Below are positions 47,122-57,634 of a stretch of 64,000 nt of DNA, piece after piece. Both the position numbers and the translations under genes were made by a program. This stretch comes from Phragmites australis. Taxonomy: Eukaryota; Streptophyta; Magnoliopsida; Poales; Poaceae. The stretch covers positions 4,908,001 to 4,972,000 of the forward strand of contig NC_084921.1 of NCBI RefSeq assembly GCF_958298935.1, written 5' to 3'. Below the pieces are notes generated by a model that was not told the origin of the DNA, did not search any database, and saw only the letters and a program-made list of their open reading frames with translations. The first letter of the stretch is position 1; every line of letters starts with the position of its first letter.

Positions 47122-49107
47122 TCAGGGTGCCACCGTCGGGGAGGGGTTCCGGGGCCAGGCCAGAAGGTGGCCGGGGGCTGGGTCCCCTGCGACCCCTCTC
47201 TGTAGAGGCGCTCGGGGACCCCGACGGCGACCACGCCGGCACCGCCCTTGTCGCAACCACCTCCCCTGTGGCCGCTCGCTCCTTCCTCGGAGGGCTCGGG
47301 GTAGGGTCAGCCGGGGCTCTCTGCTCAGGACCGGCCGGGGCTCTTGGCTCAGAACTGGCTGGAGCCCTCGGCTCGGGGTCCGCCGGTGCACTCGGCCTAG
47401 GTACAGGGGCTGGCCTCGGCTGCTCCCGGGGCTTCTGGCCTCCTGCAAAGTCCTTGGGCGGCTTGAAACGAAAACAGGTTAGTAACTAGCCAAAATCCGG
47501 GCAAAATGTGCTCGAGACAGAAAGGGAGCTTACGTGGTTTTGGGCCCGTGATACCGCCATTGGGACTGCGGGATCCGGAAGTCTGGGCTCTGCGGCTTCG
47601 GCTCAGACCTCCTCCTTTTCGGGGGAGGGCTCTGGCCCTCAGGCCGTCGTGGGCCGGTCCCGACGACCGCCCCGGAGCCTGCCTCTAAAGGCTGGTTGGT
47701 CCGGCCGCCAGCCGTTGCACCACCAGCCGGGCTCTGTCCCCCGGGTTGCCGCGCCCTAGTTCCGGCCTTCGCCCCGGAATCCGCTCCCGAAGACTGGCCG
47801 CCTCGGCTGCCCGCCGTCACGCCGCCTGCCGTCGTCCGTTGTCGCGGAGGTGACGGCGATGAGGATAAGGATGGCTGAGGGACGTACGCCTGGGGACGCT
47901 TCCCCTTGTCGCCTCGGGTCGTCGGCCTGCTGTCTTCGGCGGCGGTGCCCCTCCCTCCGTTGTCATTCACCCTGGGGATGTGTATAGTCCTGGGGTCCCG
48001 GCACCCCGGACGGTCCACCAGCCCCTGAGCGTCGAAGGTCAGCATTGACGCCTGCAGAGCTGCCCGGCCCGGGTGGGTGCAAAGCGCCAGCTCCTCGCGG
48101 GGCAGGACCACCCAGGCGAGGTCGTCGATGCCGGTCACCACCTTCAGCAGGGTCGCCAGGGCCCCCTCGTCGAGGTCCCCCTCCTCGCCTATGCAGGTCC
48201 GCGTCAAGTCGCCCGGACTGGTGTACATCCCGGCGAAGCGGGCGCGCTCCCGCAGAGGGGCCAGACGGCGGTGCAGGTAATCAGCGACCACCATTAGCGA
48301 GGTAAGCCCCGCCTAGCGCAGGTCTTCGATACGGTTCAACACTGGGCGCTGGCCCTCGTCTTCCGTAGGGGCCGCCCCCCAGATCGGCTTGTGGGGCTCC
48401 GCCAGCGTTTGGGGCAGCGCGAGGCGGTCATGGGGACTGACGTCGACGTAGACCCAGTTCCGGCGCTAGTCATCCCATTTGCCGCGCAGCACCTGCGGGA
48501 TGTAGACGTCGCCGAGTCCCTCCCGCAGGTGGAAGTTGCAGCAGCCGACCACCTCCACCTCGTCAGATCCCTTCTTCTTCCCGGCCGCTCGAAGAATGAA
48601 GAAGTGCCGGAAGAGCGCGACCGATGGTGGCACTCCCACGAACATCTCGCAGAAGTGGGCGAAGATCGTCAGGATGACCACCGAGTTCGGACTCAGATGG
48701 GCGAGCTGGACGCCGAACGTGTCCAGCACTTGCAGGAGGAACGTCGAGAACGGCGGCACTAGGCCGGCGGCGATAAAAGACACGAAGATTACGATCTGCC
48801 CGGGCCTGCGCGTGGAGGGCGGAAAGTTCGCCGGTGTCACCACCGACGCCTCCCGCTGGCCGGCAGGGACTATCAACTTGCAGACCTTCTCTGCCCCCTC
48901 CTCATTCATGAGGCGGGACTTCGGCAGGACGCTGTTGGAACTTGACGCGTCCCGACGGCCGCTTCTTGCCCTCGGCAGTTTTTGGGGGTGGAGAGTGTGC
49001 TGGAAGAAGCTAGAAGCAAGGTGCGCCGCGGGCTGAAGAGAAAGCTCCCAGTGCGCAAGGAAGACGAAGGTAGAGGATGGCAACCGCAAGAATGGAGTGG
49101 GGGGCAA
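47122..49107 (-). pseudogene. Antisense ORF of the Tat-type element, possibly spliced
   Basis: One minus-strand frame runs from 49107 to 47530 with only two stops, at 48463-48465 (TAG where Trp seems expected) and near 48315. The N-terminal half resembles the plant 'putative gypsy type transposon' domain (Pfam PF04195): IVPAGQREASVVTPANFPPS, then SFIAAGLVPPFSTFLLQVLD and MFVGVPPSVALFRHFF. The C-terminal half is low-complexity, rich in Pro, Gly and Arg. A likely intron follows: donor GTAAGC at 47533 and acceptor TTTCAAG ending at 47462, with the branch-site match TACTAAC between. Splicing would add a frame open to about 47122. The function is unknown. Confidence 0.7.
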
Positions 49108-49512
49108 CGATTCGTTGCCCCTCTCCTTTTATCGTGGGGAATTCAAACGGCACATTCCCGTTGCCCCTCTCCTTTTATCGTGGGGAATTCAAACGGCACA
49201 TTCCTCAGCGCAATCTACGAGGCGTATCTCCCTCGATTCACGCAGTTGCCAGGTGCACCACCCTCGATCCGCACTGTTGCCACACGCGCCTCCCGCCTCG
49301 TTATCATTCCCCTCGAAAGTCGAAAGGGCGCGCGCCCTTTCGGTTTTCCCACCTGGGCCGTACCAAGAGCCTGGGCCAGAAAGGTTGCAAAGACCGCAAG
49401 ATTTTGGCGCCTGACGACAAGCCACGTGGCACCGATGCTGTGATCGATCTTGAAGAAATAGGGCCCCATCCGCAGTCTCTGGGCCATCACCTGCCGATGG
49501 GCCCGGGGCTGC

Positions 49513-50999
49513 TGTCGGTGACATGGGAACCAGGGGTCCCTGAGTCCCGAGGCCAGGACAGCAGAATGCCACGTGGCGCCTTTCCTCGGGGACCATCTCC
49601 CCGAGGCCCGAGAAGACCCAGTTCCGAGAGGGGGCACTCGGGGATATGAACAGTGGCCCCTGAGTACCCGTAGTTCCCCGAGGACCCGAGAAGTACAAGT
49701 TCTGGGAGGGGGCGCTCAGGGCCATGAACAGTGGCCCCCGAATACCCATAGTTCCCCGAGGACCCGAGAAGTACAAGTTCCGAGAGAGGGCGCTCGGGGC
49801 CATGAACAGTGGCCCCTGAGTACCCGTAGTTCCCTGAAGACACGAGAAGTACCAGTTCGGGGAGAGGGCGTTCGGGGCCATGAACAGTGGCCCCCGAGGA
49901 TCCGTAGTTCCCCGAGGACCCGAGAAGTACCAGTTCCGGGAGATAGCGCTCGGGGCCATGAACAGTGGTCCCCGAGCACCCATAGTTCCCCAAGGATCCG
50001 AGAAGAACCAGTTCTGGCAGAGGGCGCTCGGGGCCATGAACAGTGGTCCCCGAGCACCCATAGTTTCCCGATGATCTGAGTAGAGAAGCCACTTGCCGGT
50101 GGACCCCACAAGGGCTCAACGGTGAGATGTCAATCGGTGGAAGGCCCGATGCTGCATTTAAGAGGGAGTGTGGCTTGTCACTTCTAACCACTCCCACCCA
50201 CGCCTGCCGTACTGAGTACGCCAGCCCCTGCCACCGCCTGGCAGGGGCGTGGGGACATTTAATGTGATGGGTCCCATCGTATGTCACCCTGCGGTGTCCA
50301 TGAAGGAAACAGCTTGGAGATATCGTCGCTGGGCTCGAGGCATATCGCCTGCCCCCCTGCTATGTCAGACCAGCTATGACCGAGCGGGCATGCGGGGTTG
50401 TTCGGCGGCTGCCCAGTGGGCCCCCCTCTCTACACCTGCTGAAGTTGGCGTAATGAGCGACAAGGCCGGCCGAGGGCGCATTTTCAACCCCCTGTAACAT
50501 CAAACTGCAGCCCCATGATGGTTGCTTTCCATTTATGGTTCGTGGGAGCTCGTGCTCTCCTTTCTGGGCACGCCAAGCCTCCCCCAACAGGATAAAAGGG
50601 GGTGCACCCCGGAGAAGAATAGGAGAGGGTCAACAAGTCTAACAAGTGAAGTGAAGCTCAGCACACAAGTTTGAGAAGTTGAGCAGAGGTTCACCAAGCT
50701 CGAAGCAAGACCGAAGCTCTAGACTTAGACAGAAAACCTTGTAACACAAGAGATCCACAGAGAGGTATTCCCAAAGCATTAATAGCATACACACAGGAAT
50801 AGGGTATTACGCTCCATGCGGCCCGAACCTGTCTAAAATCCCTCGAGCATTTACTCCCACTAGCAGTCGATCATCCATCCCGCCTACATCTCACATACTC
50901 GCATTAAATTCACATACGAGGTAGATTCAGAATCATCCCCCGGTCGAATCTCAAAGGGGGTCCCCCATGATCCCCGCTTGAGGAGTTCATCCTCCGACA
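49513..50999 (+). repeat. 3' LTR of the Tat-type gypsy element
   Basis: The LTR is 1,487 bp, starting TGTCGGTGACA and ending TCCTCCGACA, giving inverted TGTCGG/CCGACA ends. A purine-rich gggcccgggg lies just upstream. It contains a 78-bp tandem repeat block (49595-50075) and a promoter-like ggataaaaggggg near 50588. Confidence 0.85.
49595..50075 (+). repeat. 78-bp tandem repeats in the LTR
   Basis: About six units recur at a spacing of 78 bp, with starts near 49595, 49673, 49751, 49829, 49907, 49985 and 50063. Each contains ccgaggacccgagaag and gccatgaacagtgg. Because 78 is a multiple of three, repeat-like open frames appear on both strands. They are not genes. Confidence 0.92.
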
Positions 51000-51999
51000 A
51001 AAGCCCTAGAAGCTGCCTTGGCCATCTTGTCATGGTTCTTTTTGAAGAAGGGCTTTTTATTCTTCTTTTTGTACTTGTCATAGTCGTGGTCATGATCTTC
51101 CTTCTTTTTGAGCTTGGGGAAGTCTGTCTTGAAGTGGGTGGTGTCACAACACTCAAAGTAGGCACGAGAACTGCCTTCCTCTGGTCTCGATGTTTGTTGT
51201 AGAAGCGGATGAATTTCTTCATGATCAATGCAAGATCCTCATCATCAAGCACATCCACCTGCTCCTCTATAATAGAGACCAAGGAAGACAAAATAAATCC
51301 ACCAGATAAAATGTTAGCACAAGAAACACCAACTTCAGACTGGTTGCCATCGCTAGGTCCAAAAACCAACACCATGTTCTAAGATAGGGGGTTTTCGAGA
51401 CCAATCCGAACGGCCTTGGCTATCTCGGTGAACTTGAGCTTGCTGAAGAGTTCATCACAAGTTAACGTGTCGTAACTTGATGACTCTTCGATGCTCGATA
51501 TCTTCACTTTACATATGCTACGATCTAGAGCATAGAGAAGTTTAATCGCTCTCTCGTGGTCAGAATAGGGCAAAATACCAGTTGATTGAAGATTGCTAAC
51601 AATTCCATCAAAACGAGCAAATATGGCATCCAAAGACTCGCCGAGGCTTTGCACAAATATTTGATATTCTTAGTTGTACGTGATTTGGCGTTTGGCCTTA
51701 ATCTGATTAGTGCCTTCATGAAAGACACTCAGAATAGTCCATATCTTCTAGGCAGTACGAAGGTTTTGAACCCTGTCGAACTCACTCTGACTTAGACTTG
51801 TGAACAAAATATTTCTGGCCTTGTTGTTGGTCTTATACTATTCAATTTGAACCTGAGTCGTGCGAGCAGCAGAGATCTTGTAGTTGGAATCAACTACCTC
51901 CCAAATTGCATTGCCTTGTCTTAAGAGATAAACCTCCATGCGCACCTTCTAGTACGAAAAATAGCCATCAAACAACAGAATCTTTCTACTTCTCTCCAT
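51000..51999 (-). pseudogene. copia gag fragment (UBN2 type), antisense
   Basis: On the minus strand the frame starts MERSRKILLFDGYFS near 51999. It continues through SLGESLDAIFARFDGIVSNL, then LTCDELFSKLKFTEIAKAVR and GLENPLS. The domain is the gag_pre/UBN2 type found in grass copia elements. It is interrupted by stops near 51376 and 51670 and a shift around 51170. It is cut at 51000 by the end of the gypsy LTR. The rest of the element is missing. Confidence 0.8.
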
Positions 52000-52057
52000 G
52001 TTGTCTACGGATTACAAAGCCGGTTAAAGTCAATAAATGATCAAACCAGTTCTGATA

Positions 52058-52075
52058 CTAATGGCCTTGAGCTTC
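52058..52075 (-). other. Degenerate primer binding site upstream of the gag fragment
   Basis: The minus strand reads TTAGTATCAGAACTGG, close to the methionine tRNA complement used by copia elements. It sits about 60 bp upstream of the gag start, as expected, but the LTR that should precede it was not recognised. Confidence 0.5.
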
Positions 52076-54300
52076 ACTCCTGATCTTGGATGAGCAGATG
52101 TAGACTCTGTATCCGCTCATACAAGCCGACTCATTTATCAGTGTCATAAAAATATCTTCATATGAGTAGCCAATCACAATCTCAACTATTGTATCTGCTT
52201 ATACAGTCTCAGATTAAGTCAAGCAAATAAAAAATCAGCTTATTGTATCTGTTCATGTAGCCTTAGATACAACCAATCAAACACTATTCTATTCAGCACA
52301 TATGACTCCACTTAATCTATTTCTGTTTATCCAAAATATATAACGAAACCTGTTCCATCAACCAAATACATCCCAGATGATTATTGGACACGTACAGACG
52401 AGGCATTCAAGCGGGCCGTGTGTCCCCTGTCAGTCTAACCACCTCCCAGACCCGGGTTCTTCCATTCTTTATCCTGCCGGCCAGCCATGCGGCCGGATCA
52501 TATCATGCTCCCTCTCTCTCTTTCTCCGAAGGTTAGAAGTGGTTGATAAACGAGACGAGCCGATTCTTCCTCCGTATGAGTTGCGTGCTGCATGAGGAGA
52601 TACAGCAGATGGTCAGGGACCATGCAATGCGCGCAATGGCCTCAGGTGCGTGCCTCTCTCTCTCTCATCAATCATATAGGATCGATGTAGTAATTGCATG
52701 CACTGTAGTATTAGATCACTCACAATACAAGCTGCCAATAGCTATTTCTTACCGGAGATATTATGCAAGAAACGCATATGTACTAAGAAACAACCCTCTC
52801 ATTACATAATGTTTATAGCTTTTATTTTTAGAGCTTTGTATGATCAATAGATGAATGCAATAACACATACCGAGGATATTACCTTTCTCTCGATGCATAT
52901 TTTGTTGTTTCTTATCTCTTGGATTTCAAGGCTAGCTTGTTTCTTCTACAAAACAGTAGTTTATTCTCTTTTATCATTTAATTGCTTGCTACATTAGATT
53001 TCATCATACATGAACATGTATCTAATATCTAAGATATAGGTCAAGATGGAGTAGTAGGAGAGGCCTTAGCTCAGCTATGAGAAAATGATGGCACATTAAG
53101 AGCTTGTTTGAAAGGTTGAATCGATTCCGTTTATGCGCCGATTCAGTAGAATTGGTACCAAACGCCTAGAGCTCAGATCAATTCGAGCCTAGAATGGCGC
53201 GGAATATTTCGGCGGTTTTGCCGAATCGCTTGCAACCTAGTTTCGTACTAATTTTTTGCTGGTTGTTATGGAGTTTCCCGTGTACTTGTGCACCATTAAC
53301 CTACCATGCCATCACTGGCGGACCTAGGGTCCGGCGACCCTAAGCATCCGTCTGTACTCTGTCTCAATCCGTCTCTGTATCTCTATATAGGCTATAAGAA
53401 AATTTGTGACTTGCACCAGTCAAATTTTAGGCAAAATCTAACCTATACGGGTATGGTCTGCACCCAGCCCAAATTCATTGAAATCCCTGGGTCCGCCATT
53501 GCATACCATTCACGTATTTTTACCCTCAACATGCTACAGCCGTGGGGTATTGTTTTTCCTCACCTTTGCACTTTGCAGATCCGGACTGCGCCGCCGCTCT
53601 TCCTCCTCGCGCAGATTCACCACCCACACCGACTAGCCAAAGTTGCACCGCCTCCCGCCGTCCAAGAGTTGCACCTCCGGCTGAAGTCACTCTTACTGAC
53701 TGCAACAAATCAAGAAGAAAATGTGAGCAGACATATCTAGACTACCCCTTAGACTATCTCCAACCATATTCCTTTTATTTCGTTTCCTTCTCGATTCCCT
53801 TCCCCGTTTTCATTACCTTTATTTTTCTCTCATCTCCAACAGCTTCCCTTCGAGGGGAATCACGAAGGGAAAGAAGAGAAAATCTCGTTCTGAAGGGAAT
53901 GACCTTAAAAATCTCTTTGTAACGGGAACCGTGAAGAAAAACCGTTTGAATACTGAAAAGAAAAAAAAAACCCTTTCACGATGAGTTTTTCGTCCACGAA
54001 GAAAAACCGTTAGAGTAGTCTTAGCTCCCCTCATGCCCCCAATTGAGAGAGATTTGTACGATAACATATATGGATGACACTTTTTTTTAAGTAAATTTCT
54101 ACCAAATCAAACTTTAATTCGATAGAACAATCCGGATCCATGCTCATGGAGAATGTGAGTCAGGTTACTGTAATATTTTTGACTTTGTCGAAGCAAAATC
54201 AGACGATGCGGATCCCTACCAGAGGCAGCTAACAAATTCTCACCGACAGACAAGACACCGTTGAACTGGTTTGACCGCAACAAAACAGGTCAGGTCAGGT
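52076..54300. other. Intergenic upstream of HSL1, no gene seen
   Basis: No supported gene. About 52090-52380 repeats phrases such as tgtatctgctcatac, as in grass miniature elements. About 53310-53510 contains the near-inverted words ggcggacctagggtcc and ccctgggtccgcc. About 53740-54030 is a separate candidate miniature element. Confidence 0.5.
53740..54030. mobile_element. Candidate miniature inverted-repeat element near the HSL1 promoter
   Basis: The left end reads agactatctccaacc and the right end, reversed, reads aagactactctaacgg. This is an imperfect inverted repeat. The interior holds gggaatcacgaagggaaag and aaaaaccgtt repeats and no gene. I could not fix the target duplication. Confidence 0.45.
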
Positions 54301-54559
54301 CAGTCAAACGCTGGTCTCCTCCATTAATCACTGCCTCAAAACGAACGGAGGAGTAAAATATGGAGCGGCAGCAGCTGCTCTGCTGCCTCCATCCACTCGT
54401 CTCCGTTCACCTCAGGCGGCTCAGCTCCCCTCCCCCATCTCCATAACACCACCCACCAACTCAGCTCTCTTCCCGCACATGCCGATGCCGATGCCTGCCC
54501 CCTCCCCACCGCCCTTCCTCTGACCCCCATCCACGCCCCCGATCAGCAAGCCACGAACC
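54301..54559 (+). promoter_or_regulatory. HSL1 leader and proximal upstream region
   Basis: This is C-rich sequence directly upstream of the start codon at 54560, which sits in a good context (accATGggc). I see no certain TATA box; agtaaaatatgg at about 54351 is the best candidate but weak. Confidence 0.4.
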
Positions 54560-57500
54560 ATGGGCTCCTTCCTCACCCTCCTCCTCCTCGTCAATGCCGC
54601 GCTCCTGGCGCGCGCGCTCAATCAGGACGGCCTCTACCTGCTCGACGCCAAGCGCGTCCTCACCGTCCCGTCGCCCGCGCTCGCCGACTGGAACCCCCGC
54701 GACGCCACGCCCTGCAACTGGACCGGCGTCTCCTGCGACGCCGGCAGCGGCGCCGTCACGGAAATCTCCCTCCCGGGCCTCAACCTCGCGGGTTCCTTCC
54801 CCGCTGCGCTCTGCCGCCTCCCGCGCCTGCGCTCCGTCAACCTCTACATGAACTACATCGGCCCCGACCTTGCCGTCGCCCGCTGCAAGGCGCTGGAGCG
54901 CCTCGACCTCTCCATGAACTCGCTCGTCGGCAACCTCCCCGACGCGCTCGCCGACCTCCCGGACCTCGTCTACCTCAACCTCGAGAGCAACAACTTCTCC
55001 GGCCCTATCCCCAAGTCCTTTGGCCACTTCAAGAAGCTCGAGTCGCTCTCCCTCGTCTACAACCTGCTCGGCGGCGAGGTCCCGCCGTTTCTTGGCGGCC
55101 TCGCCACGCTCCAGGAGCTCAACCTGTCCTACAACCCCTTTGCGGCGGGCCCCGTGCCGGCCGAGCTCGGAGACCTGTCCGCCCTGCGCGTCCTCTGGCT
55201 CGCCGGCTGCAACCTCGTCGGCTCCATCCCGCCCTCCCTCGGCCGGCTCGGCAACCTCACCGACCTCGACCTGTCCACGAACGCGCTCACCGGCCCGATC
55301 CCGCCAGAGATTACGGGGCTCACCAGCGCCCTTCAGATCGAGCTGTACAACAACTCGCTCTCCGGCCCGATTCCCAAGGGCTTCGGCAAGCTCCGGGAGC
55401 TCAGGGGCATCGATTTCTCCATGAACCGGCTCGACGGCGCCATCCCCGAGGACCTCTTCGAGGCGCCCAAGCTAGAGAGCGTGCACCTGTATGCCAACTC
55501 GCTCACGGGGCCCGTGCCGGAGTCGGTGGCGAAGGCGCCGTCCCTCGTCGAGCTGCGGCTGTTCGCCAACAGGCTGAACGGCACGCTGCCTGCCGACCTC
55601 GGCAAGAACACGCCGCTGGTGTGCGTCGACCTGTCCGACAACTCCATCTCCGGCGAGATCCCGCCGGGGATATGCGACCGCGGCGAGCTGGAGGAGCTGC
55701 TGATGCTCGACAACATCCTGTCCGGGCGCATCCCCGAGGCGCTCGGCCGGTGCCAGAGGCTGCGGCGGGTGCGGCTGTCGAACAACAGGCTCGACGGCGA
55801 CGTGCCCGGTGCGGTCTGGGGCCTGCCGCACATGTCGCTGCTCGAACTCAATGACAACCAGCTCACCGGAGAGATCTCCCCGGTCATCGCCGGCGCGGCC
55901 AACTTGTCTAAGCTGGTGCTGTCCAACAACCGGCTAACAGGGAGCATCCCATCGGAAATTGGATTGGTCTCGAAGCTGTACGAGCTGTCGGCCGACGGCA
56001 ACATGCTCTTTGGCCCGCTCCCAGCCTCTCTTGGCGGCTTGGCAGAACTTGGCCGGCTTGTTCTCCGCAACAATTCGCTGTACGGCCAGTTGATTCGGGG
56101 GATCGAATCTTGGAAGAAGCTCAGTGAGCTGAACCTCGCCGACAATGGCTTCACTGGCTCCATACCACCGGAGCTCGGTGACCTGCCGGTGCTCAACTAC
56201 CTTGACCTCTCCGGCAACAAACTCACCGGCGAGGTACCAATGCAACTGGAGAACCTGAAGCTGAACCAGTTCAATGTCTCCAACAACAAGCTCAGGGGCC
56301 CTCTACCGCCGCAGTATGCCACAGAGGCGTACCGCAACAGCTTCTTGGGCAACCCTGAGCTGTGTGGAGAAATTGCCGGTTTATGTGCCAATTCGCAGGG
56401 AAGGGCAAAGTACCACTCCGGCTTTGCCTGGATGATGCTCTCGATATTCCTAGTTGCGGCTCTTGTTTTGGTTGCCGGAGTTGCGTGGTTCTACTGGCGG
56501 TACCGGAGCTTCAACAAATCGAAGCTGAGCGCCTACCGCTCGAAATGGACATTGACATCGTTCCACAAGCTCTCATTCAGCGAGTATGAGATCCTGGATT
56601 GCCTTGATGAGGATAATGCCATTGGCAGCGGTGCATCCGGGAAGGTGTACAAGGCAGTGCTGAGCAATGGTGAGGTGGTCGCCGTCAAGAAGCTGTGGAG
56701 CGGGGCAATAAAGAAGGATATCGAGGACGGCGGCCAGGGCTCTGCTGCCGACGACAGCTTTGAGGCTGAGGTGAGGACACTCGGCAAGATTCGGCACAAG
56801 AACATTGTCAAGCTCTGGTGCTGCTGCACGCACAAGGACTGCAAGCTGCTGGTGTACGAGTACATGCTCAATGGTAGCCTCGGTGATGTGCTGCACAGCA
56901 GCAAGGCTGGCTTGCTGGATTGGCCAACGCGGTACAAGATTGCACTGGATGCAGCAGAGGGGCTATCCTACCTTCACCATGACTGTGTCCCGGCCATCGT
57001 CCACAGGGACGTCAAGTCTAACAACATCCTCCTGGACGCAGAATTCGGTGCCCGTGTTGCGGATTTCGGGGTCGCCAAGGTGGTGGAGGTCACTGGCCGC
57101 GCACCCAAGTCCATGTCGGTCATCGCCGGCTCGTGCGGTTACATTGCGCCCGGTAAGTGTCTCAGATTGTTGTTTACTTAAGCCCAGGTACGTAGTCCTG
57201 TCCTTCCATAGACTTGTAAGCCTGATTTTCTTGTCATGATCTTTCCTTCCATAGAGTATGCATACACACTGCGCGTCAACGAGAAGAGTGACACATACAG
57301 CTTTGGAGTGGTCCTCCTCGAGCTCGTGACCGGGAAACTACCAGTCGATCCTGAGTTTGGGGAGAAGGACCTGGTGAAGTGGGTGTGCAGCACAATTGAT
57401 CAGAAGGGAGTGGAACACGTGCTAGACAGCAAGCTCGACATGACCTTCAAGGAAGAGATCGTCGGGGTCCTGAACATCGGCCTCCTCTGCGCGAGCTCCC

Positions 57501-57634
57501 TGCCGATCAACCGGCCGGCGATGCGTAGAGTGGTGAAGATGCTGCAAGAAGTGTGCGCCGAGGCCAGGCCGCGGGTTGGCAAGCTGTCGCCGTATTACTA
57601 CGAGGACACCTCCGATCAAGGGGGTAGCGTCTAA
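54560..57634 (+). CDS. HSL1: HAESA-like LRR receptor kinase (HSL1 type)
   Basis: The gene encodes a 990-residue plasma-membrane receptor kinase of LRR subfamily XI, whose members sense IDA/CLE-like peptides. Two exons join in frame: 54560-57152 and 57255-57634. A signal peptide (about 1-19) is followed by the N-terminal cap with CNWTGVSCD and about 20 leucine-rich repeats to residue 600. The Arg403-Val-Arg405 pair in an inner-surface repeat matches the RxR that binds the peptide carboxylate in HAESA. A membrane helix spans about 621-645. The kinase (about 681-963) has GSGASGKVYKA, the lysine in VAVKK, HRDVKSNN (an RD kinase), DFGVAK, and APEYAY formed across the intron. The start has the right context and a signal peptide follows at once. 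The length is normal and nothing is broken. It is divergent from TPT across 22 kb of elements. Confidence 0.96.

Larger units (their letters stand above)
42080..50999 (+). mobile_element. Decayed Ty3/gypsy element of Tat type with antisense ORF, 5' truncated
   Basis: In order the region holds gag, protease, reverse transcriptase, a first RNase H, a second (archaeal-type) RNase H, a long antisense ORF and a 1,487-bp 3' LTR. The two RNase H domains and the antisense ORF next to the 3' LTR are features of the Tat lineage (Grande/RIRE2-like). No integrase was found, and no matching 5' LTR lies to the left, where the sequence becomes a different repeat. The left boundary is uncertain. Many in-frame stops show the element is dead. 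Confidence 0.85.

Noticed and set aside
49595..50075. Regular repeats that could suggest a CRISPR-like array
   Set aside because: The units are contiguous tandem repeats without unique spacers, inside a plant LTR.
49573..50109. Repeat-protein-like open frames on both strands
   Set aside because: They come from the 78-bp tandem repeats in the gypsy LTR, which keep all frames open.
55333..56196. Long minus-strand open frame (287 codons) opposite HSL1, and several others there
   Set aside because: These are shadows of the GC-rich leucine-rich repeat coding sequence on the plus strand. They have no family resemblance of their own.
57153..57254. Apparent early stop of HSL1 at about 57181
   Set aside because: It lies in a 102-bp intron with donor GTAAGT and acceptor CATAG. 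Splicing restores APEYAY and the rest of the kinase.
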